A stretch of 46,602 nucleotides of DNA from contig CAMVMM010000017.1 in NCBI GenBank assembly GCA_947168565.1, forward strand, positions 1 through 46,602, read 5' to 3'. Position 1 is the first letter of the stretch, and the number at the start of each line of letters is the position of its first letter. The notes beneath the pieces are model-generated. The model did not search any database, was not told where the DNA came from, and saw only the letters and a list, made by a program, of their open reading frames with translations. Made by a program: the position numbers and the translations under genes. Origin of the DNA: an uncultured Clostridia bacterium (GTDB taxonomy: Bacteria > Bacillota > Clostridia > Christensenellales > CAG-138). Below are positions 33,266 through 41,727 of this stretch, in pieces.

Positions 33266-34396
33266 TTATTTCCCCGTAATATAGCTTTCAATATCCCTCA
33301 GGGCGTGCCGTATCGCATCTAAATCGGTGCTGTAATACGTTCTGCCCATATCCCTTTCCTTAAGAAGCAGACCGCAGTCATACAGCGAGGTAAGATGCCG
33401 GGACACGTTTCCGGCATTGAGCTTGAGAAGCTGCGCCAGATTGAGGCAGTAATCCGGCGATTTATAAAGCTTGGAAAGGATATCGAGCTTTACCGGGTCG
33501 GAAAAGGATTTCATTACCTCGGCAAGCTTCTCCACGCGCTGCTCGGAATAGCCCTTTGTGTACTCATGGTATACGGCGGCGCCTATGAACACGGTGCTCA
33601 CCTCGTCGTCCGCACCGTGTAAAAAGTCGTATCCATAGCCTATCTCATTGAAGAAGAACAGGCTGACCGCGGCATTTGTGGCAAGCGTCTTCTCGCTTTC
33701 CGGATTGATGCGCAGCAGCTCCAAAAACTGACTCCTTGAAAGGCTGTCAAAGCTATGCTCCCAGCGCTCGGCGCAGTATGCGTAGATAGGAATCAGCCTT
33801 GCAAGCCCGGCCTTGAGCCTTTCGGCGTACGGACGGAGTATATCCGCAAGCTTATCGATATAAAAATCGAAATTATCGAGCGCACGGAACGAATCCATCT
33901 TCGCCTCATGCGGATACTGGAGGGCATAAAGCTGCTCAAAAAGCGTGGGCATGGGTCTGCCGTGGGCGCTTGACATGGATATGCCGGCATTTGTGAACTC
34001 CAACACCTCTATGCCTTCCTCTTTCAGCAACCTCCAGCGCTGCTTGGTTTCCTCTATTTGCTCGTCAAAACCGGTTGAGGTGAGCTCGATGAACGAAAGC
34101 AGCATCACCCTTGCAACGCAGTTTATCTCGTTTGGATTGCCGGTATCAAAGGGCTTGAAGAAAAACTTAACGTCCGGAGATTCAAGATCCAAATCGGCGC
34201 ACGCAACGTTGGTGAACTGCTCGGCAATCATGGCGTTGCTGTTCAGCTCGCTGAGCTGGCTTTCGGAAAGCAGCGCTCCGTATTTGGCTGTAAGCGCTTC
34301 GGCGGTTGCAATATATGATCTTTTTGTGTAGTATCTGCCAACCATCCCAAGCGTTTCATACAGCAGGAACGGCTCGCTGATCATATTCACTTTCAT
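33266..34396 (-). CDS. ArsR-like winged-helix transcriptional regulator with large N-terminal domain
   Basis: 376-aa protein. The C-terminal about 85 residues are an ArsR-type winged helix: LAEVMKSFSDPVKLDILSKL, LNLAQLLKLNAGNVSRHLTSL and LLLKERDMGRTYYST. The N-terminal about 285 residues are helical and carry no recognised enzyme motif; related long ArsR regulators in Firmicutes have a similar uncharacterised sensor part. The classic metal-binding CVC motif is absent, so it is probably not a metal sensor. The ATG at 34396 has no clear ribosome binding site; a second in-frame ATG at 34384 (MISEPFLLYE) with GAAAGTG before it is an alternative. It has its own promoter and terminator, with no partner gene in the unit. 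Confidence 0.85.
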   Translation of the reverse strand: MKVNMISEPFLLYETLGMVGRYYTKRSYIATAEALTAKYGALLSESQLSELNSNAMIAEQFTNVACADLDLESPDVKFFFKPFDTGNPNEINCVARVMLLSFIELTSTGFDEQIEETKQRWRLLKEEGIEVLEFTNAGISMSSAHGRPMPTLFEQLYALQYPHEAKMDSFRALDNFDFYIDKLADILRPYAERLKAGLARLIPIYAYCAERWEHSFDSLSRSQFLELLRINPESEKTLATNAAVSLFFFNEIGYGYDFLHGADDEVSTVFIGAAVYHEYTKGYSEQRVEKLAEVMKSFSDPVKLDILSKLYKSPDYCLNLAQLLKLNAGNVSRHLTSLYDCGLLLKERDMGRTYYSTDLDAIRHALRDIESYITGK

Positions 34397-34442
34397 GGCA
34401 AAAATCGCTTAATAAAGCACTCCATTCTGTTTATCTAACGCC

Positions 34443-34471
34443 ATTATAACACGATTATGCAATTTTTGCAA
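34443..34471 (-). promoter_or_regulatory. sigma-A promoter of the winged-helix regulator gene
   Basis: On the minus strand TTGCAA (34466-34471), 17 nt, then TATAAT (34443-34448). The leader is about 40 nt. Confidence 0.75.
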
Positions 34472-34597
34472 CATTGATTATCAGTTTTTGGATAATTCAA
34501 GCAAGCGCAAAACGGCCCTGAGAGCCGCGCAGGAAGCTGCGGAAATCGCATCGGGAGCTTTTTCCGGAAAGATTTTCACAAAAAGTTTATAAAAGCG

Positions 34598-34628
34598 TCT
34601 ACAATTTTTCTTTAAAATGTGTTATGAT
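34598..34628 (+). promoter_or_regulatory. possible promoter of cdaA-cdaR
   Basis: TATGAT (34623-34628) with TCTACA (34598-34603) at a long 19-nt spacing. This is the best candidate in the 34449-34753 stretch, which otherwise holds only a TTTCCGGAAA palindrome and no recognisable element. Confidence 0.4.
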
Positions 34629-34753
34629 ATAGTAGTCTTATAAGGTAAGTTGGATCACTTTTGGCAAAAAGCGCAGCTTGAGCCGGATTTTTCCTTGCTT
34701 CCTTTGAATTTTTTGCGTCATGCGAAACTCGCACCATCAAACCGGAGGGACAG

Positions 34754-35587
34754 ATGCATTTTGACGAGATAATGAGCGCGATAAGAAACGGCCTTGGGCA
34801 GTTCAGGTTTCAGGATCTGCTCGATATTCTTATTATCGCTTTTATAATATACAAAATTATAGACGTATCCATCAACACCCGCGCCTATCAGCTTTTGAAG
34901 GGGCTTGCGGTGCTGCTCATAATCATGCTGCTCAGCGCCGTGTTCAACCTATACACCGTGAGCTACCTTATAAACACGCTGCTGGTTTCCGGTATCGTTA
35001 TAGTTATAGTGCTTTTCCAGCCGGAGATAAGGCGGGGGCTTGCGCACCTTGGCAGATTCAAGCTGAACCTTACCGGCCGATCCGAAACGGACGGAGCGGA
35101 CATCGTGCGCGAGATGACCGGCGTGCTTATCCGCCTTTCCAAGCGCAAGGTGGGCGCGCTTATCGTGATCGAGCGCGACACAAGGCTTGATGAATACCTG
35201 CCCACCGGCACGTGCGTGGACGCGCATATCACAGGGGCGCTTATAGAGAATATTTTCGAGCCGAACACCCCCCTGCACGACGGCGCCGTGATAATCCGCG
35301 AGGGCCGCATCCACTATGCCGCCTGCGTGCTGCCACTTTTCAGCGAGGCGAATATCTCCCGCGAGCTTGGCACGAGGCACCGCGCCGCGCTTGGCATCTC
35401 CTCCGTTTCGGACTGCCTTACGCTGGTGGTTTCCGAGGAAACGGGCGTTATCTCCTACGCCGAGAACGGCAAGCTTACCCGCTATGTGGACAAGGCCGCG
35501 CTCACCGAGCTGCTTGAGGGCGTGTTTGTGCAGAGCGAGCCGGAAAAGCCTTTATCAGCTATTACCAAGAGGTTGTTTAAAAAATGA
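34754..35587 (+). CDS. cdaA: membrane diadenylate cyclase CdaA
   Basis: Makes cyclic di-AMP from two ATP, the second messenger controlling potassium and osmolyte uptake and wall homeostasis. The 277-aa protein has three N-terminal membrane helices (about residues 20-95) and a cytoplasmic DAC domain. The two active-site motifs are intact: DGA in LHDGAVII (about 176-178) and RHR in GTRHRAALG (about 208-210). The start at 34754 follows CCGGAGGGACAG. It overlaps cdaR by 4 bp (ATGA), so cyclase and regulator are coupled. glmM, the usual third member of the module, is not adjacent. Confidence 0.97.
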   Translation: MHFDEIMSAIRNGLGQFRFQDLLDILIIAFIIYKIIDVSINTRAYQLLKGLAVLLIIMLLSAVFNLYTVSYLINTLLVSGIVIVIVLFQPEIRRGLAHLGRFKLNLTGRSETDGADIVREMTGVLIRLSKRKVGALIVIERDTRLDEYLPTGTCVDAHITGALIENIFEPNTPLHDGAVIIREGRIHYAACVLPLFSEANISRELGTRHRAALGISSVSDCLTLVVSEETGVISYAENGKLTRYVDKAALTELLEGVFVQSEPEKPLSAITKRLFKK

Positions 35588-37149
35588 CAACGATCCATAA
35601 AATAAAAATAGATACAAGCGACGCAGCGGACGGCGTCGGCGCTTCCTCGGGCGAGCATTTTGCATCCGCTCCCTCCGCAGGCGAGGCCTCCGCTGTCTCC
35701 GGCTCCGTTGCTTCCTCCCCCGCCGCTCAGCCGCCGAAGGGCGAGGCGGGCGCGAAGCCTGCCGCGGTATCGGTCGCGGAGAGCGGTGAAAAGCGTACCG
35801 TTTCCGCCGCCGAGGCTTCTTCAGGCGCAGGCGCGGAGGGCGGCGAAGCGGAGCAAAAGCCCCGCTGGTACAAGCGTCCGTTCATACATAAGCTCGGCTA
35901 CGGGCTGCTTTCGCTGCTGATCGCGGTCACGATCTGGGGCTATGTGTTGATGAGCGAAAACCCGGTGCGCATAAAGCGCGTTGACAACGTTCGCCTTTCA
36001 ATCGACGGCGGCAGCGAAGCAAGCTTCCTGCAGAGAAACCTTATAGTGGTGGACGATCTTACCAGCCTTCTGCCCACCGTTTCGGTAAACGTTGAAACAA
36101 GGCTGAACGACCTTGCAAGGTTCGACAGCGCCACCGGCAACGTTGTGACGGCTTATATCAATTTAAACGACATCCGCGGCCCCGGCATATACGAGCGGCA
36201 GATCTCCGCCGTTTCCACCGTCGGCACTCCGGTTTCCATAGAGCCGAAAACCGTAACCATCACCGTTGAAAACAACGTAACAAGAACCATTCCCGTCACC
36301 TATTCGATAGTGGGCGAGCTGCCTGCGGGCTATTGGCACGGCGAAGCTGCGCTGCCCTACGGCGACACGATCAGCCTTTCCGGCGCGGAGAGCAAAATCA
36401 GAAGCATCGTGCGGGCTAACTGCGTGATAGATCTCACCGGACGCACCTCGGAGATAAACGAATCCTTCGAGCCCGTGCTGCTTGACGAGGATCAGAACGT
36501 GCTGGATAAAACGGGTATAGTGGGCGTTATGCCCTCCGTGATAATCCGCATGCCGGTGATGCCGTATACGGAGATTCAGGTGGATAAATACATAGCCTTT
36601 GCGGGCGAAATAAACGAAAACTACGAGCTTTCCTCCCTTTCCATCAACCCCGGCACGCTGAGCGTTGCCGCGCCGCGCGAGGTGCTTGACACGCTCGAAA
36701 GCTCGATCTACATCGAGCCGATAAACGTTGCAAACCTCTACCCCGGCACCCATCAGCAGCGCGTGAGCGTGATGGGGCTTGCGAGCGAGGCAAGGCTTTT
36801 GAGCGACAACAACTTTATAGTTACCATCGTGATAGCCGATAAGCACGTGACGCGCAGCCTGAGCATTCCAAAGGACGACGTTGAGATCGAGGGTGAGGAT
36901 CACACCCTGTTCAACTACCTGTACGGCACGAACAGCTTCTCAGTGCAGTTTTCGGGGCCCGCCCGAATAGTGAACGCTTTGCGCGAGAGCGACGTGCATC
37001 TGTACCTAAACGTCCGCAGTTTCCTTCGCGGCACGCACGAGATAACGCCCAAGCTTTCCATAGCGGGCGACCCCGCATGGCTCTATGACGGCAGCGTGGA
37101 GATCACGGTGCAAAAATCCTTCTGCACCGTTACCACCGCAACGAGCTGA
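35584..37149 (+). CDS. cdaR: CdaA regulator CdaR (YbbR-domain protein)
   Basis: Membrane-anchored extracytoplasmic protein that binds and modulates CdaA. The 521-aa protein has a long Ala/Ser/Gly/Glu-rich, probably disordered cytoplasmic N terminus (residues 1-95). One membrane helix follows (LGYGLLSLLIAVTIWGYVLM, about 104-123), then about four YbbR repeats outside. Signs of these are NNVTRTIPVTYSIVG, VMPYTEIQVDKYIAFAGEIN and the closing KSFCTV strand. The disordered N terminus is longer than in typical CdaR, which has only a few residues before the helix. It starts inside the cdaA stop (ATGA). Confidence 0.93.
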   Translation: MTTIHKIKIDTSDAADGVGASSGEHFASAPSAGEASAVSGSVASSPAAQPPKGEAGAKPAAVSVAESGEKRTVSAAEASSGAGAEGGEAEQKPRWYKRPFIHKLGYGLLSLLIAVTIWGYVLMSENPVRIKRVDNVRLSIDGGSEASFLQRNLIVVDDLTSLLPTVSVNVETRLNDLARFDSATGNVVTAYINLNDIRGPGIYERQISAVSTVGTPVSIEPKTVTITVENNVTRTIPVTYSIVGELPAGYWHGEAALPYGDTISLSGAESKIRSIVRANCVIDLTGRTSEINESFEPVLLDEDQNVLDKTGIVGVMPSVIIRMPVMPYTEIQVDKYIAFAGEINENYELSSLSINPGTLSVAAPREVLDTLESSIYIEPINVANLYPGTHQQRVSVMGLASEARLLSDNNFIVTIVIADKHVTRSLSIPKDDVEIEGEDHTLFNYLYGTNSFSVQFSGPARIVNALRESDVHLYLNVRSFLRGTHEITPKLSIAGDPAWLYDGSVEITVQKSFCTVTTATS

Positions 37150-37230
37150 CGCGGAGCGAAAGGCCGAGCATCAAAGGCCGCGGCGGAAAAAGCCGCGCAG
37201 CACATACTTTCGGAGAAGATTATTTATAAT

Positions 37231-38838
37231 ATGGAGCTTATTGCAACAAACCTGAATATGCCCTTCAACGCCGTTGAAGGCGCACTGCCGCTGCTGCTTT
37301 CGGCGCATATCCGTTTGCCCGTTTCCGAGATAGAGAATATCCGCATCGTGCGGCATTCGATCGACGCGAGGGACAAGGCGGATATCCGCAGCATTTACAG
37401 CGTTTCATTCGAGGTTTCCCTTGAAAACGCAAGGCGCATTGCCGAGCTTGAGCTGAAGAATATCGGCAGAGCGCCCGCCGCAAAGCGGGATGAGCCCGTG
37501 TTCGGCGCCAAGGAGCAGGATGCGCCGATCGTGGTGGTGGGGCTCGGCCCCGCGGGCCTTTTTGCCGCATACGAGCTTGCGAAATACGGCTACGACGTGG
37601 TGGTGCTTGAGCGCGGCAGGGATATTGAGCGCCGCAAAAGGGACGTTTCAAATTTCTTCACCACCGCCACGCTCGATCCAATCAGCAACATAATGTTTGG
37701 CGAAGGCGGCGCGGGCACCTTCTCCGACGGCAAGCTCACCACGCGCATAAAGGATCCGCGCTCGAAGGACGTGTTAAAAACCTTGATCGAATTCGGCGCG
37801 GGCGAGGAGATAGCCATCGAAGCCAAGCCCCATATCGGCACGGACGTGCTGAGCCGAGTGGTTTTGAATATGCGCAAGAAGCTTCAGGAGCTCGGCGTGA
37901 GCGTGCGCTTTGAATCCACCTTCACCGGCTTTGAGGAAAAGGACGGGCGGATAAGCGCCGTTATCGTGAACGGCAGCGAAAAGCTGCCCTGCTGCGCCGT
38001 GGTGCTTGCGCTCGGTCAGGCGGCGAGGGATACCTATCGCATGCTGCTTTCAAGCGGGCTTGAGATCGCCCCCAAGCCCTTTGCGGTGGGCGTTCGCATC
38101 GAGCATCCGCAGAGCTTTATCGACAGGTCGCAGTACGGCAAATTTGCGGGGCATCCCCGCCTCGGCGCGGCGGAGTACCATCTTGCGGGCAAAACCGGCG
38201 TTCGCGGCGGGCGCGGTGTGTACACCTTCTGCATGTGCCCCGGCGGCGTGGTGGTCGGCTCCTCCTCCGGTGAAAACGAGGTGGTTACAAACGGCATGAG
38301 CTATCACGCAAGAAACGGCGAAAACGCGAACTCCGCCATAATAGTGCAGGTGCATCCCTCCGATTTTCGAAACGAAGTCCTCGGCGGGCTCATCTTTCAG
38401 GAAAAGCTTGAAAAAAAGGCGTTCAGGCTCGGCGGCTCGGACTATTCCGCGCCCGCGATGCGCGTTGGCGATTTTCTGCTTCAAAGGCCGCCCTCCGGCT
38501 TTGGGGGAGTTAAACCCACCTACCGCCCGAACGTTGTGAATAAAGATATTTCCGAGTGCATGACACCCACGATCTCAAACGGCATTCGGGACGGAATAAG
38601 GGCGTTTTCCCGAATGATAAAGGGCTTTGATATGTATGATGCGGTTCTTACCGCCGTTGAGACCCGCTCAAGCGCGCCCGTGCGCATCATGCGCGATGAA
38701 AACGGCGAGGCAACGCGCCTCAAGGGGCTTTACCCCGTTGGCGAGGGCGCGGGCTACGCGGGCGGGATCGTGAGCGCCGCCGTGGACGGAATGCGCGCCG
38801 CGGAGAGGATAATCTCCCTTTATAAAAGCGCAAGGTAA
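37231..38838 (+). CDS. FAD-dependent dehydrogenase family protein (COG2509 type)
   Basis: 535-aa predicted flavoprotein of unknown substrate. Residues 1-85 form a small N-terminal domain (VSEIENIRIVRHSIDARDKADI) typical of this family. A Rossmann FAD-binding motif follows, VVVGLGPAGLFAAYELAKYG (about 101-120), with VVVLERG ending the second strand. FGEGGAGTFSDGKLTTRI is the family signature. The C terminus has YPVGEGAGYAGGIVSAAVDG, contacting the flavin. The family is widespread in Clostridia and often lies near cdaA-cdaR and glmM, as here. The ribosome binding site is weak and distant (GGAGAA). The gene probably belongs to the cdaA operon, 81 bp downstream of cdaR. Confidence 0.9.
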   Translation: MELIATNLNMPFNAVEGALPLLLSAHIRLPVSEIENIRIVRHSIDARDKADIRSIYSVSFEVSLENARRIAELELKNIGRAPAAKRDEPVFGAKEQDAPIVVVGLGPAGLFAAYELAKYGYDVVVLERGRDIERRKRDVSNFFTTATLDPISNIMFGEGGAGTFSDGKLTTRIKDPRSKDVLKTLIEFGAGEEIAIEAKPHIGTDVLSRVVLNMRKKLQELGVSVRFESTFTGFEEKDGRISAVIVNGSEKLPCCAVVLALGQAARDTYRMLLSSGLEIAPKPFAVGVRIEHPQSFIDRSQYGKFAGHPRLGAAEYHLAGKTGVRGGRGVYTFCMCPGGVVVGSSSGENEVVTNGMSYHARNGENANSAIIVQVHPSDFRNEVLGGLIFQEKLEKKAFRLGGSDYSAPAMRVGDFLLQRPPSGFGGVKPTYRPNVVNKDISECMTPTISNGIRDGIRAFSRMIKGFDMYDAVLTAVETRSSAPVRIMRDENGEATRLKGLYPVGEGAGYAGGIVSAAVDGMRAAERIISLYKSAR

Positions 38839-38843
38839 AGGCG

Positions 38844-38861
38844 GCGCCGAGGCTTCGGCGC
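38844..38861 (+). terminator. short hairpin after the FAD-dehydrogenase gene
   Basis: GCGCCGA-GGCT-TCGGCGC is a perfect 7-bp stem, but TTGCGCC follows rather than a T tract, so termination is doubtful. Confidence 0.35.
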
Positions 38862-38929
38862 TTGCGCCTGCCTGCGGGATATAACCGTTAAAAATAAAGG
38901 ATAAAACCGATACTTAACAGGTAAATACA

Positions 38930-39643
38930 ATGAAAAAATACATTGTGGTAATTGGCAATTTCGGCTCAGGCAAAACCGAGCTTTCGCTGAATCTGGCTTT
39001 TGAGGAGGCGGCGAAGGGCAGCAGCGTTACGCTTGTGGACCTGGACATAATAAACCCATATTTCCGTTCCACCGAGCGCAGGGCGGAGCTTGAGGCAGCG
39101 GGGATAAAGCTTTTCTCCCCCACCTACGCCATGCTCGGCGTGGAGATACCCAGCCTTCCGGCGGAGATCTATTCCGTGTTTTCAAACGACAGCGACGTGG
39201 TCATTTTCGACGTCGGCGGGGATGCGGCGGGCGCGATCGCGCTCGGGCAGTACAAGCGCTTTTTCAAGGATATTGAAAATATCGAGGTGCTGTACGTTAT
39301 AAACGCGCGCAGACCCTTCTCCTGCGAGCTTGATTTGAATCTGGACATGATTCAAAAGGTGACCGAGGCGGGCAGGATAAGCATTTCCGCGCTTGTGAAC
39401 AACACCAATCTTTCGCAGGAGACCGCGCTTGCGGAGCTTATCGACGGCTACGATATGGTAAAGCGCGTGAGCGAGGCCACCGCGCTTCCCGTGAAGTACA
39501 CCATCGGCTGCGAGCCCGTGATCTCGCAGTTTCGTGAATATGCCGAAAGGGAGGGGCTCGACCCCGCCTACGTCGGCATGATAAGGCCGATAGAGCGCTA
39601 TATGCACCGCGATTGGGAGCGCTATACCACAAGCGGCCTGTGA
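38930..39643 (+). CDS. MinD/ParA-like P-loop ATPase
   Basis: 237-aa soluble ATPase of the SIMIBI/MinD class. The P-loop is GNFGSGKTE (about 8-16). LVDLDIINPYFRS is the switch I region, and VIFDVGGDAAGAIALGQY the Walker B/switch II. VNNTNLSQET supplies the base-recognition Asn. There is no membrane-targeting helix or DNA-binding partner gene, so chromosome partitioning is unlikely. In Clostridia close relatives often accompany 2-oxoacid:ferredoxin oxidoreductase (kor/vor) genes, but none are adjacent here. Function unknown. The ribosome binding site is modest (CAGGTAA). Confidence 0.82.
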   Translation: MKKYIVVIGNFGSGKTELSLNLAFEEAAKGSSVTLVDLDIINPYFRSTERRAELEAAGIKLFSPTYAMLGVEIPSLPAEIYSVFSNDSDVVIFDVGGDAAGAIALGQYKRFFKDIENIEVLYVINARRPFSCELDLNLDMIQKVTEAGRISISALVNNTNLSQETALAELIDGYDMVKRVSEATALPVKYTIGCEPVISQFREYAEREGLDPAYVGMIRPIERYMHRDWERYTTSGL

Positions 39644-39705
39644 GCCTGTGATGATTCTTCCGTTCTGCCGCAGATGCGGCAAGGCGGCATGATTTGGAGT
39701 GCAGC

Positions 39706-41625
39706 ATGCCTTTACTGGGTGTTCGTGAATTAAAAAAATCCTTCGTTACCAGGGTTCTTTTTGAGGGGATCTCCTTTGAGGTGAACGAGGGCGATCATAT
39801 CGGCTTCGTGGGCGTCAACGGCTGCGGCAAGTCCACGCTTTTCCGCATACTTTTGGGGCTTGAAAGCTGCGACGAGGGCGACGTTTACCTGCCCTCCACC
39901 ACCGTTATAGGCAGCATGGAGCAGAAGGTTTCAAACGAAAGCTGCTCGCTTTACGACTACACGCTCTCCGTGTTCAGCGAGCTTATGGATATAGAAGCGG
40001 AGCTTGAGCGCATTGCGGAGCGGATAGCCGAAAGCGGAGAGGCGGACGAAAAAACGCTTGCCCGCCAGCAGAAGCTTCACGACCGCTATTACGATAAGGA
40101 CGGCGCGACCTACCGCGCCCGCACCCGCTCCACGCTGCTTGGGCTCGGCTTTACCGAAGCGGAGCTTGTTAAGAGCATCAGCGCCTTCAGCGGCGGCCAG
40201 AAAAACAAGGCGCAGCTTGCAAGGCTGCTGCTTTCGGACGCGAATCTGCTGCTGCTCGACGAGCCTACCAACCATCTGGACGTTTCCTCGATAGAATGGC
40301 TTGAGGGCTTCCTGAGCGCGTATCGCGGCTCATTCATAGTTATTTCGCACGACAGATATTTTCTGGACCGCGTAACGAACCGCACCATGGAGCTGAAGGA
40401 TCAAAGGCTCTATATTTCGCAGGGCAATTACACGCGGCACATGGAGCTGCGCAGCACCGCGCGCGAGCTTGAAATGCGCAGGTATCTTCGCACTCAAAAA
40501 GAAATAAAGCGCATAGAGGGCATAGTGGAGCAGCAGCGCCGCTGGGGGCAGGAGCGCAATTTCATCACCGCCGCCTCCAAGCAGAAGCAGGCGGACAGAT
40601 TAAGGGCGACCCTTGTGCGCCCGGAGCGGGACAGCGCGTCCATCCACTTCAATTTTGAAGCGAAGCAGATCAGCGGAAACGACGTGCTCGTGGCGCGTTC
40701 GCTCGGCAAGGAGTTTGACGGCAGGCGCATCTTTTCCGGCGTGGATCTGCTTATCAAGAAGGGCGAAAAGGTTTTTCTGCTTGGCGACAACGGCTGCGGC
40801 AAAACCACCCTTTTGAATATAATCGCCGGGAGGCTCCGCGCAAGCTCCGGCAGCTTCTACCTTGGCGCGCACGTTGAGTGCGCTTATTACGAGCAGACCC
40901 TCACCGGCTTTGACCCGAACAACACGGTTTTAAGGGAGGTTTGGGACAAATACTATACCACGATCTCCCATAAGGACATCTGCAACGCGCTTGCGGCGTT
41001 TCTTTTCCGGGGGGACGACATAAACAAGCCCATAGGCACCCTCTCCGGCGGCGAGCTTGCGCGAGTGCAGCTTCTGAAGCTTATGCTCACCAAGGCAAAC
41101 CTGCTGCTGCTCGACGAGCCCACGAACCATCTGGACATAGCTTCCAGGGAGGCGCTTGAGAGCGCGCTTGAGGAATACAACGGCACCATGCTCATAGTTA
41201 CGCACGACCGCTACCTTGTGAACCGCCTTGCCGACCGCATTCTCCGAATGACGAAGGACGGGCTGGAGGAGTATATCGGCGGGTACGACGACTATCTTGA
41301 GGCCGTTTCAAACAAGCAAAGGGAAGCCGCGGGCGATGAAAAAGCCGTGTCGAAAAACGCCCTTGATTACCGCGAGCGCAAGGAGCGCCAAAGCGCGATA
41401 AACCGCGCGAAGGGCGAGCTTGAGCGCTGCGAAAGGGCGATAGCGCAAAAGGAGGAGGAGCTTGAAAAGCTCGATGCGGCTCTTGCCTCCCCCGCCGCCT
41501 TCTCGGACTATAAAAAAGCGGGCGAGCTTTCCAAAATGAGCGATGCGCTTCACGCGGAGCTCGACGCATTATATAAAAAATGGGAGGAGGCGGGCGAAAG
41601 GCTTGCTTCGCTCTCGGCGGAATGA
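39706..41625 (+). CDS. ABC-F family ATPase (Uup/YfmR-like translation factor)
   Basis: Soluble twin-ATPase protein of the ABC-F family, 639 aa, without membrane segments. These bind the ribosomal E site and rescue or tune translation; some confer antibiotic protection. Domain 1 has Walker A GVNGCGKST (about 38-46), signature FSGGQKNK and Walker B LLLLDEPTNHLD. Domain 2 has GDNGCGKTT, LSGGELARVQ and LLLLDEPTNHLD. The inter-domain P-site linker (about 240-310) is basic and helical. The C-terminal about 80 residues form a coiled coil (ERCERAIAQKEEELEKLDAAL), as in Uup/YfmR. The ATG at 39706 is taken over an in-frame TTG at 39694 because GGAG lies between them. A housekeeping role is favoured over resistance. 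Confidence 0.93.
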   Translation: MPLLGVRELKKSFVTRVLFEGISFEVNEGDHIGFVGVNGCGKSTLFRILLGLESCDEGDVYLPSTTVIGSMEQKVSNESCSLYDYTLSVFSELMDIEAELERIAERIAESGEADEKTLARQQKLHDRYYDKDGATYRARTRSTLLGLGFTEAELVKSISAFSGGQKNKAQLARLLLSDANLLLLDEPTNHLDVSSIEWLEGFLSAYRGSFIVISHDRYFLDRVTNRTMELKDQRLYISQGNYTRHMELRSTARELEMRRYLRTQKEIKRIEGIVEQQRRWGQERNFITAASKQKQADRLRATLVRPERDSASIHFNFEAKQISGNDVLVARSLGKEFDGRRIFSGVDLLIKKGEKVFLLGDNGCGKTTLLNIIAGRLRASSGSFYLGAHVECAYYEQTLTGFDPNNTVLREVWDKYYTTISHKDICNALAAFLFRGDDINKPIGTLSGGELARVQLLKLMLTKANLLLLDEPTNHLDIASREALESALEEYNGTMLIVTHDRYLVNRLADRILRMTKDGLEEYIGGYDDYLEAVSNKQREAAGDEKAVSKNALDYRERKERQSAINRAKGELERCERAIAQKEEELEKLDAALASPAAFSDYKKAGELSKMSDALHAELDALYKKWEEAGERLASLSAE

Positions 41626-41670
41626 GGCTGTTTCATTCCGATAATTTCCGATTTTTGAATACGTGTTTCG

Positions 41671-41710
41671 TCCCTGCGGCATGGGCATGGTTTTATTTGC
41701 CCCGCAGGGA
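41671..41710 (+). promoter_or_regulatory. leader hairpin directly before the RNase J ribosome binding site
   Basis: TCCCTGCGG (41671-41679) pairs perfectly with CCGCAGGGA (41702-41710), with an inner GGCA/TGCC extension (41684-41687 with 41698-41701). The GAAAGGAG ribosome binding site begins 4 nt after the stem. No T tract follows, so it is not a terminator. Confidence 0.7.
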
Positions 41711-41727
41711 TGCGAAAGGAGAATAAT

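Noticed and set aside
39706-41625. Antibiotic-resistance ABC-F protein
   Set aside because: The Uup/YfmR-like C-terminal coiled coil and housekeeping surroundings, with no mobile-element context, favour a normal translation factor.
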